From NCBI GenBank assembly GCA_021781075.1, contig JAJXXN010000319.1, positions 1 to 10,936 on the forward strand: a stretch of DNA of 10,936 nt, in the 5' to 3' direction. The notes under the pieces were generated by a model. That model saw only the letters and a list, made by a program, of their open reading frames with translations, ran no database searches and was not told the DNA's origin. Positions 1 through 4,679 of this stretch are shown here, piece after piece (position 1 is the first letter of the stretch; each line of letters starts with the position of its first letter). The stretch is from Acidobacteriota bacterium. GTDB taxonomy: Bacteria; Acidobacteriota; Terriglobia; Terriglobales; Acidobacteriaceae. The position numbers were made by a program, and so were the translations under genes.

Positions 1-1086
1 CCCGCGTGTGGCCACCATCTCGGCAACCAGCAGGCCGGCCAGCACACCGTCCTTCTCCGGCACGTGCCCGCGAATCGTCAAGCCTGCCGACTCCTCGCCG
101 CCGATGGCAATCTTGTCGGCGTTGATGAGTTCGCCGATGTATTTGAACCCGACCGGTGTCTCGTAGATCTGGACCTTGTGGTGCTCGGCCAGCGCGTTGA
201 TGAGGTTGGTGGTGGCAACGCTCTTGGCCACGCCGTTCTTCCACCCGCGCGTTTCAACCAGATAATCAAAGAGCAGCGCAATGATGTAATTCGGCTGGAT
301 GAAGGTGCCATCGCCATCGACAATGCCAAACCGATCGGCGTCTCCGTCGGTGGCAACGGCGAGATTTGCGCCAATGGCCTTCATTTTGGCCTTGGCATCG
401 CCGAGCAGATGATCATCCGGCTCGGGGGCATGGCCGCCGAAGAGCACGTCGCGGTAATCATGCACACTTTCGACGGCGACCCCGGCTTCCTTCAAAATTT
501 CAGTCGTGTATCCGCGCCCCGCGCCCCAGAAGGGGTCGTAGACGATTTTGATGCCTGACTTGGCAATCGCCTTCAGGTCCACAAGCTCGGCGAGCCACTT
601 TTTGAATGCCGGCTTGACGTCGGCGGTTTCAAAATTACCGGGCGATGCGACCGGTGCCACGCCGCCCTTGGCCTGCAATTCCACAATCGCCGCCTCGATT
701 TGCTTTGTGACTTCGGGCAAGGCGGGCGCGCCATCATGGGTTGAAAATTTAATGCCGTTGTACTCCGGCGGGTTGTGCGAGGCGGTGAAATTGATGGCCC
801 CGCTCGTCTTCATTGTGCGCACAGCGTGGGAGATGGCCGGCGTGGGCGCGGCCTCTGGAATCACAATCGGAGTTACCCCGTTGGCGGCGAGCACAGAAGC
901 GGCCGTCTCGACAAAGCTCTCGCCAAGGAAGCGTGGGTCGCGGCCCACCAGCACGCGATGCGGCGCGGGTTGGCCCTTGACATATTGCGCAATTCCGGCC
1001 ACGGCCAGCCGAATGTTGGCCTGATTGAACTCATCGGCCACAATGGCCCTCCATCCGGATGTGCCGAACTTGATTTTTGTGCCCAT
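1..1086 (-). CDS. Phosphoglucomutase/phosphomannomutase family protein (3' end cut by window edge)
   Basis: Alpha-D-phosphohexomutase, a cytoplasmic enzyme that interconverts hexose 1- and 6-phosphates (glucose and/or mannose) and feeds nucleotide-sugar, glycogen and cell-envelope synthesis. Reading the minus strand from ATG at 1086 gives 362 uninterrupted residues that run off the left edge. The N-terminus MGTKIKFGTSGWRA is the usual family start. The phosphoserine loop TASHNP lies at residues 101-106 with catalytic Ser103; the Mg2+ loop DGDADR is at 247-252; the sugar-specificity loop GGEESAG is at 329-335, followed by RGHVPEKDG. Family members are usually about 450-480 residues, so roughly the last 100, including the phosphate-binding C-terminal domain, are missing here. 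A G-run (1095-1100 on the plus strand as C) sits 8 bases upstream of the start as a possible weak ribosome site. The gene is divergent from cutA. Substrate choice between glucose and mannose cannot be decided from these motifs. Confidence 0.93.
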   Translation of the reverse strand, partial: MGTKIKFGTSGWRAIVADEFNQANIRLAVAGIAQYVKGQPAPHRVLVGRDPRFLGESFVETAASVLAANGVTPIVIPEAAPTPAISHAVRTMKTSGAINFTASHNPPEYNGIKFSTHDGAPALPEVTKQIEAAIVELQAKGGVAPVASPGNFETADVKPAFKKWLAELVDLKAIAKSGIKIVYDPFWGAGRGYTTEILKEAGVAVESVHDYRDVLFGGHAPEPDDHLLGDAKAKMKAIGANLAVATDGDADRFGIVDGDGTFIQPNYIIALLFDYLVETRGWKNGVAKSVATTNLINALAEHHKVQIYETPVGFKYIGELINADKIAIGGEESAGLTIRGHVPEKDGVLAGLLVAEMVATRG

Positions 1087-1185
1087 GCGATTCGCCCCCC
1101 AAGCGCGGGTTCATGCCGCGCTGTCCTCAGAATCCATACTGCACGAGCCAACCCAATGGCAGCAAGTCCGTCGCAAGAATCCCCG

Positions 1186-1214
1186 TTGGCCGCAGCCGCC
1201 AGCGGCAATACACT
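1186..1214 (+). promoter_or_regulatory. Candidate sigma-70-type promoter for the cutA cluster
   Basis: TTGGCC at 1186-1191 and TACACT at 1209-1214 are separated by 17 bases; each hexamer matches 4 of 6 consensus positions. The expected start of transcription is near 1221, just ahead of the AAGGAGG ribosome site (1231-1237) of cutA. This is pattern matching in the divergent gap only, and the score is modest. Confidence 0.3.
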
Positions 1215-1243
1215 GATACCGACGGCATTGAAGGAGGCCTGGC

Positions 1244-1576
1244 ATGGTTGAATCGCCCACAACGGCGCGGATTGTCATCACGGGCACATCCAGCCCGCAT
1301 GAGGCGCGCTCCATTGCACGCCACCTGCTCGAGGAGAAGCTGGCGGCCTGCATCTCGATTCTTCCGCGCGTCGAATCCCTTTATCACTGGCAGGGAGGGA
1401 TTGAAAGCTCGGAAGAATCCCTGCTGCTGATCAAGACCACGACGGAAAAACTTGCCCAACTGGAAGCGCGCTTGCTGGCGCTGCACAGCTATGAGACGCC
1501 GGAATTTCTTTCCCTCGCGGTTCCCGAGGCCAACAACAGCTATCTTCAATGGCTTCTCAATTCGCTGCATCAATAA
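1244..1576 (+). CDS. cutA: CutA1 divalent-cation tolerance protein
   Basis: Small trimeric cytoplasmic protein of the CutA1 family, which is linked to tolerance of copper and other divalent metals and resembles PII signalling proteins in fold; its exact biochemical role is unsettled. The 110-residue length is typical. Recognisable family features in order are VITGTSS near residues 11-17, the EEKLAACISILPRVESLYHWQ stretch in which LAAC (33-36, Cys36) and the YxW motif (47-49) are conserved, LLIKTT at 61-66, and the C-terminal LHSYETPEF segment (80-88), followed by the closing YLQWL. The ATG is well supported: AAGGAGG at 1231-1237 lies 6 bases upstream. It is the first gene of the cluster with the small membrane ORF, bioY and mqnD. 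A copper chaperone and ATPase lie about 3 kb downstream in a separate run, so a metal theme is possible but not shown. Confidence 0.94.
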   Translation: MVESPTTARIVITGTSSPHEARSIARHLLEEKLAACISILPRVESLYHWQGGIESSEESLLLIKTTTEKLAQLEARLLALHSYETPEFLSLAVPEANNSYLQWLLNSLHQ

Positions 1577-1582
1577 TCGCTC

Positions 1583-1591
1583 TGTTAAAAT
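1583..1591 (+). promoter_or_regulatory. Possible extended -10 element before the small membrane ORF
   Basis: TGTTAAAAT fits the extended -10 form TGnTATAAT with one mismatch and stands out as AT-rich in a GC-rich region, directly after the cutA stop. No convincing -35 hexamer lies upstream. If used, transcription would begin near 1598, only about 6 bases before ATG 1604, giving an internal promoter for the small ORF, bioY and mqnD. Chance occurrence is quite possible. Confidence 0.25.
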
Positions 1592-1603
1592 TGAACATGA
1601 CGC

Positions 1604-1756
1604 ATGATGTTATGGCTTGTCCTACTGCTCGTGCTTTGCTCCTTCGCCCTTTTCTTTGCCGCGGGCGGCATGACGCTGCACGTCCTCCGGCAACGCAGGC
1701 AGGCCAGGCAGGCCGTTGAAGAAGCCGCGGCCGTTGAAGCCAGTGAAGGCAACTGA
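1604..1756 (+). CDS. Small single-helix membrane protein, 50 residues, unknown function
   Basis: I do not recognise a family. ATG ATG at 1604 opens a 50-residue frame ending at TGA 1754-1756. Residues 2-21 are almost purely hydrophobic (Leu, Val, Phe, Ala, one Trp, one Cys) and would form one transmembrane helix. A short basic stretch follows (RQRRQARQ, residues 29-36), then an acidic, alanine-rich tail (AVEEAAAVEASEGN). The basic flank after the helix suggests a cytoplasmic C-terminus by the positive-inside rule, although a signal-peptide-like reading cannot be excluded. The frame fits neatly between cutA (27-base gap) and bioY (18-base gap) on the same strand, which supports it being real. 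No clear Shine-Dalgarno is visible ahead of either ATG (1604 or 1607), which weakens the case. The tail is encoded by short direct repeats (see repeat entry). Confidence 0.55.
   Translation: MMLWLVLLLVLCSFALFFAAGGMTLHVLRQRRQARQAVEEAAAVEASEGN
1696..1739 (+). repeat. Short direct repeats inside the small ORF tail
   Basis: CAGGCAGGC occurs twice in tandem (1696-1704, 1705-1713), and GGCCGTTGAAG occurs at 1711-1721 and again at 1729-1739. Both spacings (9 and 18 bases) are multiples of three, so the repeats keep the frame and generate RQARQA-like and AVE/EAA-like residue repeats. They look like small slippage duplications rather than a mobile or regulatory element. Confidence 0.6.
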
Positions 1757-1768
1757 AAAAACAACCCT

Positions 1769-1774
1769 GGGAGA
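1769..1774 (+). promoter_or_regulatory. Ribosome binding site of bioY with ambiguous start
   Basis: GGGAGA (1769-1774) is the only purine-rich ribosome site in the gap. It touches ATG 1775, which is too close for normal use, but is 6 bases from an in-frame TTG at 1781. The true start may therefore be TTG 1781 (190 residues) rather than ATG 1775 (192 residues). A further in-frame ATG at 1802 has no ribosome site. Confidence 0.45.
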
Positions 1775-2353
1775 ATGAGCTTGCTCAACACGACAAAATC
1801 GATGAACGAGACGCGTGGAGTTTCCACCGCTGCAATCAAAAAACTGCTTGTTGTCCTGGCCGCAAGCATCCTTGTCGGCCTGGCCTCCCACATCATAGTG
1901 CCGCTTCCCTTCACTCCCGTTCCACTCAGCATGGCGCCCTTCGCCGTGTTGTTGATCGGCCTTGTGCTGACGCCGCGCATGGCCTTTGCGGCCCTCTCTG
2001 CCTATCTCCTCGAGGGAGCGATGGGGCTTCCCTTCTTTGCCCCCAACGGCCCCGGTGGCCTGGCCCATCTGTTGTGGCCAACGGCCGGCTACCTTGTCGC
2101 CTTCCCCGTTGCCGCCTATTGCATCGCAAAAATTTATCGCGCGCTCAATCGCAGCCTCGCTGCCGCGCTCATCGCCACGGCCGCCGGGTCGCTTGTGCTC
2201 TTTGTGATTGGCGCCTCCTGGCTGGGGCTTGCGCTGCATCTCAATGGCACAGCCGCGCTCGCCGCAGGGGTTCTGCCCTTCCTCGCCGGGGACGCGGCGA
2301 AGATCTTAGCCGCATCCCTTGCCGCACAGGCTTGGAAGCGCATCCGCAATTAA
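1775..2353 (+). CDS. bioY: BioY family biotin transporter (ECF S component)
   Basis: Integral inner-membrane substrate-binding subunit that captures biotin; in ECF systems it works with an energising module (BioM/BioN or EcfA/T), and some solitary BioY proteins are reported to transport alone. The 192-residue product is of normal length and strongly hydrophobic, with about six membrane segments. Family signatures are visible: VPLPFTPVPLSM (residues 42-53), the loop with TPRMAFAALSAYLLEGAMGLP (66-86, including the YLLxGAxGLPxFA pattern), the WPTAGYL segment (101-107), a WLG motif (149-151) and LPFLAGDAAK near 167-176. No ATPase or EcfT gene is in the window, so this is either a solitary BioY or shares a module encoded elsewhere. 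The start is uncertain between ATG 1775, TTG 1781 and ATG 1802; the N-terminal dozen residues before IKKLLVV carry no family signal. mqnD follows after 25 bases. Confidence 0.94.
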   Translation: MSLLNTTKSMNETRGVSTAAIKKLLVVLAASILVGLASHIIVPLPFTPVPLSMAPFAVLLIGLVLTPRMAFAALSAYLLEGAMGLPFFAPNGPGGLAHLLWPTAGYLVAFPVAAYCIAKIYRALNRSLAAALIATAAGSLVLFVIGASWLGLALHLNGTAALAAGVLPFLAGDAAKILAASLAAQAWKRIRN

Positions 2354-2363
2354 CTTCAACCGC

Positions 2364-2371
2364 AGGAAAGG
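2364..2371 (+). promoter_or_regulatory. Ribosome binding site fixing the GTG start of mqnD
   Basis: AGGAAAGG lies 7 bases upstream of GTG 2379. It decides the start: the longer in-frame ATG at 2319 would overlap the end of bioY and would add 20 residues that are only bioY sequence in another frame. Confidence 0.65.
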
Positions 2372-2378
2372 TCAAGTA

Positions 2379-3248
2379 GTGAATCAAACCACGCACAATG
2401 CCGCCGCCGGAGAGATCGTCGATATTTCCATCGCGCACAGTCCCGACTCCGACGATGCCTTCATGTTTTACGGGCTGGCCACCAACAAGGTTCGCGTGCC
2501 CGGATACCGATTTACGCACACGCTCACCGATATTGAAACGCTCAACCACCGCGCCATCAACGAGGCGTTTTACGACATTACCGCAGTCAGTTTTCATGCC
2601 TATCCATACCTGCAGCAGAACTACACGCTGATGGGCTGCGGGGGCAGCGTCGGCGAGGGCTATGGCCCCATGGTCATCTCCACCCGCGAGCTTTCCCCGT
2701 CCGACCTCGACGGCATCAAAATCGCCGTGCCCGGCACCCTCACCACCGCCTTTCTCGCGCTGAAAATCTTCAACCCCAATCTTGAGACCGAGGTTGTCCC
2801 CTTCGACCAGATCATCCCCGAGGTGCTTGCCGGCAACTACGACGCCGGCCTGATCATCCACGAGGGCCAACTTACCTACGCCTCCGCGGGATTGAAGAAA
2901 GTCATCGACCTTGCCATCTGGTGGCAGGAGCAGACGGGTCTGATTCTTCCGCTGGGCGGCAATGCAGTGCGCCGCTCCTTCTCGCCCGAGCGGCTGCATA
3001 TTTTGACCAAGGCGCTGAAGGACAGCATTCAACACGGGCTGGACAACCGTGAGCAGGCGCTTGAATACGCCATGCAGTTTGCACGCGACCTTGACACCTC
3101 ACTGGCCAGCCGTTTTGTCAGCATGTATGTCAACGAGCGCACACTCGACTACGGCGTGGATGGCCGTGCAGCGATTCAAACCCTGCTGCAAACCGGCCAT
3201 GAAAAAGGCATCATCACCGTGAAACCGAATGTTGATTTTGTAGATTGA
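2379..3248 (+). CDS. mqnD: 1,4-dihydroxy-6-naphthoate synthase (MqnD), futalosine pathway
   Basis: MqnD converts cyclic dehypoxanthine futalosine to 1,4-dihydroxy-6-naphthoate in the futalosine route to menaquinone; it is a cytoplasmic enzyme with a periplasmic-binding-protein-like two-lobed fold. From GTG 2379 the product is 289 residues, the usual size. Visible family features are IAHSPDSDDAFMFYGL (18-33), DIETLNHRAI (51-60), the DITAVSFHAYPYL block (66-78), GEGYGPM (92-98), the IAVPGTLTTAFLAL core (115-128), LIIHEGQLTYA (158-168), whose His161 corresponds to the histidine proposed as catalytic in the Thermus enzyme, and the WWQEQTGLILPLGGNA block (181-196). The related MqnA (chorismate dehydratase) shares the fold, but the SPDxDDAFMF start and the HEGQ plus LPLGGNA blocks point to MqnD. 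It ends the cutA cluster just before a strong terminator. The other mqn genes are not in this window. Confidence 0.9.
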   Translation: MNQTTHNAAAGEIVDISIAHSPDSDDAFMFYGLATNKVRVPGYRFTHTLTDIETLNHRAINEAFYDITAVSFHAYPYLQQNYTLMGCGGSVGEGYGPMVISTRELSPSDLDGIKIAVPGTLTTAFLALKIFNPNLETEVVPFDQIIPEVLAGNYDAGLIIHEGQLTYASAGLKKVIDLAIWWQEQTGLILPLGGNAVRRSFSPERLHILTKALKDSIQHGLDNREQALEYAMQFARDLDTSLASRFVSMYVNERTLDYGVDGRAAIQTLLQTGHEKGIITVKPNVDFVD

Positions 3249-3264
3249 CCCCATTCCAACCCGG

Positions 3265-3300
3265 AGCGCGGCTGTTCGCACAGTCGCGCTTTTTTCTTTT
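3265..3300 (+). terminator. Strong rho-independent terminator after mqnD
   Basis: Arms 3265-3275 and 3280-3290 pair over 11 base pairs (one G-T wobble) around a 4-base TCGC loop, followed by TTTTTCTTTT (3291-3300). It begins 16 bases after the mqnD stop and separates the cutA-bioY-mqnD unit from the GGDEF gene. Confidence 0.93.
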
Positions 3301-3449
3301 CGCGGCGCAATGGCTTCATTTCACCAAACGCGCTGTCTCGATTTCGTCCACTTGGCTCGTTCTTTCACAGGCCCTGCACAAATCCAGAGCGTTTGTTGGG
3401 CATCCTCTCGTCCACGCCGATGAACTCCTGCGAAGGGGTGATTGACCTG

Positions 3450-4424
3450 ATGGAGACTCCGGCGACTGCTAGACGTTTTTTGTTTGTGACCCGGAAAGAA
3501 GCCCTGGCCCGGGAACTTGCCGCCACGCTCAGCGGGTTCGAGTGCCAACTCGACCACGTGCAAAGCCCGGAGACGGCGCTGGCCCGCCTGGTGGAGGCGG
3601 TGCCGCCAGAGGTGTTGCTGATTGACGAGGGTTGCTACAACGAGAAGGCCGCCCAACTGATTGCAGCGCTGCGCGAAGCAAGCAAGGGGCAGTCGCCCGT
3701 GCTTATGATTTCAGAAATGAAAAGCCCGGGAGACCTGCAACCGTACCAAGACGGGATTGTGGATGATGTGCTCAGCGCCAACTCAACGATGTTGAACTGG
3801 CGCTTCCGCATTGAGATTGCGCTACGGGACATGCGGCTTGCCGCCGAACTGGCGCAAGCGCGCGAAGCCGCGTTGTTGAATGCGCAGCATGACCCGCTGA
3901 CGGGGGTCATCAACCGCGAAACCATGCTCACGCTGCTTTTCCGCGAGACAGACCGCGTGCAGCGGATGAAAGGGTCGTTGAGCCTGCTGCTTTTGGACAT
4001 TGACGACTTCAGCCACTGGAATGCGCTCTTTGGTTCCGAGCCATGCGACAGCCTGCTGGGCCAGTTGGCGGCACGCCTACAAAAACTATTGCGCAGTTAT
4101 GACCTTCTTGGCCGTCCCGGCAAGGATGAATTTTTGCTTGCCCTGCCCGGTTGCGGTGGATTGAGCACACTGACCTTTGCCGAGCGCCTTCGCCAGGAGG
4201 CATTCAGTGCCCCATTCAGCGTATGTGGCCAGAATATCCGTCTCACAGCCTGCATTGGCATCGCAACGAGCCGCGGGCGCTCGCCCGTGGTGGTGCTGCG
4301 CGAGGCGGAAATCGCCCTGCGGCGCGCCAAGGAATCGGGGCCGGAGACAATTCAATTTTTCAATGATGATGCGCTGGCGGACGAGTTCGACAACGATGCC
4401 TTCGACAATGCGGGGAACTTCTGA
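3450..4424 (+). CDS. GGDEF-domain protein with degenerate receiver-like N-terminus (possible diguanylate cyclase or c-di-GMP sensor)
   Basis: 324 residues, soluble, no membrane segment. Residues 8-126 look like a response-regulator receiver fold: Asp59 in LLID sits where the phospho-acceptor would be, but the acidic pair after strand 1 is replaced (FVTRKE, 12-17) and the conserved lysine is lost (DDVLSA, 105-110), so normal phosphorylation is doubtful. A helical linker (about 118-146) leads to a GGDEF domain (146-304). The metal aspartate Asp183 (DID) and guanine contacts Asn191 and Asp200 are kept by alignment to PleD, but the signature reads GKDEF (224-228), with lysine for the second glycine. 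The RxxD inhibitory-site motif RSYD (215-218) is intact, five residues upstream. It may be an active cyclase, a weak one, or a c-di-GMP-binding effector. Start ATG 3450 is chosen because GGTGAT (3437-3442) precedes it by 7 bases; an in-frame TTG at 3393 and ATG at 3420 add residues without family signal. The tail (305-324) is acidic. Confidence 0.87.
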   Translation: METPATARRFLFVTRKEALARELAATLSGFECQLDHVQSPETALARLVEAVPPEVLLIDEGCYNEKAAQLIAALREASKGQSPVLMISEMKSPGDLQPYQDGIVDDVLSANSTMLNWRFRIEIALRDMRLAAELAQAREAALLNAQHDPLTGVINRETMLTLLFRETDRVQRMKGSLSLLLLDIDDFSHWNALFGSEPCDSLLGQLAARLQKLLRSYDLLGRPGKDEFLLALPGCGGLSTLTFAERLRQEAFSAPFSVCGQNIRLTACIGIATSRGRSPVVVLREAEIALRRAKESGPETIQFFNDDALADEFDNDAFDNAGNF

Positions 4425-4438
4425 CCGTCATGCCCTTG

Positions 4439-4460
4439 AAGCCCGTTGTATCATGGGCTT
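4439..4460 (+). repeat. Inverted repeat abutting the HMA gene start
   Basis: AAGCCC (4439-4444) and GGGCTT (4455-4460) form a perfect 6-base dyad around a 10-base centre, ending directly at ATG 4461. The centre contains TATCAT (4449-4454), a passable -10 hexamer that would put transcription start at the ATG. It could be an operator, a hairpin hiding the start region, or chance. It does not match well to CueR-type or CsoR-type operators that I know. Confidence 0.35.
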
Positions 4461-4676
4461 ATGGCAGAGGCTCTTGAGTACAACCTTCAAATTGACGGAA
4501 TGCACTGCGGTTCCTGTGTGCGCAGAGTTTCGCAGGCGCTCTCAACCACCGAGGGCATTCAGGTCGGTGAAGTCCGCATTGGTGGAGCCCGCATCTCCTC
4601 GGCGAGTGATGCGGCGGTGAAGACCGCCGTGGCCGCCATCAACCAACTGGGGTTCACCGCACACCTGGAGCAGTAA
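4461..4676 (+). CDS. Heavy-metal-associated (HMA) domain protein, CopZ-like copper chaperone
   Basis: A 71-residue free-standing HMA domain with the betaalphabetabetaalphabeta pattern. Residues 13-19 (GMHCGSC) carry the metal site MxCxxC with Cys16 and Cys19; the hydrophobic strands and the closing NQLGF (61-65, the usual loop near the site) are present. Such proteins bind Cu(I) and hand it to P1B-type ATPases in the cytoplasm. The ATPase gene starts 3 bases after this stop, which strongly suggests that the two are translated together and act as partners. ATG 4461 is preferred; an in-frame TTG at 4446 would add five residues without family signal. No good Shine-Dalgarno is seen before the ATG, and the bases just upstream lie in a dyad (4439-4460). 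The gap to the GGDEF stop is 36 bases. Mercury or another soft metal as ligand cannot be excluded from the sequence alone. Confidence 0.88.
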   Translation: MAEALEYNLQIDGMHCGSCVRRVSQALSTTEGIQVGEVRIGGARISSASDAAVKTAVAAINQLGFTAHLEQ

Positions 4677-4679
4677 CCG

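Noticed and set aside
64..1251. Several plus-strand open frames (64-558, 548-1024, 775-1251)
   Set aside because: All but the 3' end of the last are antisense to the phosphohexomutase, whose catalytic loops are all in the minus frame; none has a recognisable domain.
2319..2378. Longer mqnD start at ATG 2319
   Set aside because: It would overlap the last 35 bases of bioY and add residues without family similarity; GTG 2379 has a good ribosome site.
2241..3035. A 264-residue minus-strand open frame opposite bioY and mqnD
   Set aside because: Antisense to two genes with clear family motifs; the protein shows no recognisable domain.
2379..3248. Calling this gene mqnA or a generic solute-binding protein
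   Set aside because: The SPDSDDAFMF start, HEGQLTY and LPLGGNA blocks fit MqnD, and there is no signal peptide as a periplasmic binding protein would need.
3352..3380. Possible promoter before the GGDEF gene (TTGGCT with TGCACA 17 bases on)
   Set aside because: The -10 match is poor and other spacings are no better; I cannot support a specific promoter in 3301-3449, although one must lie there or nearby given the terminator upstream.
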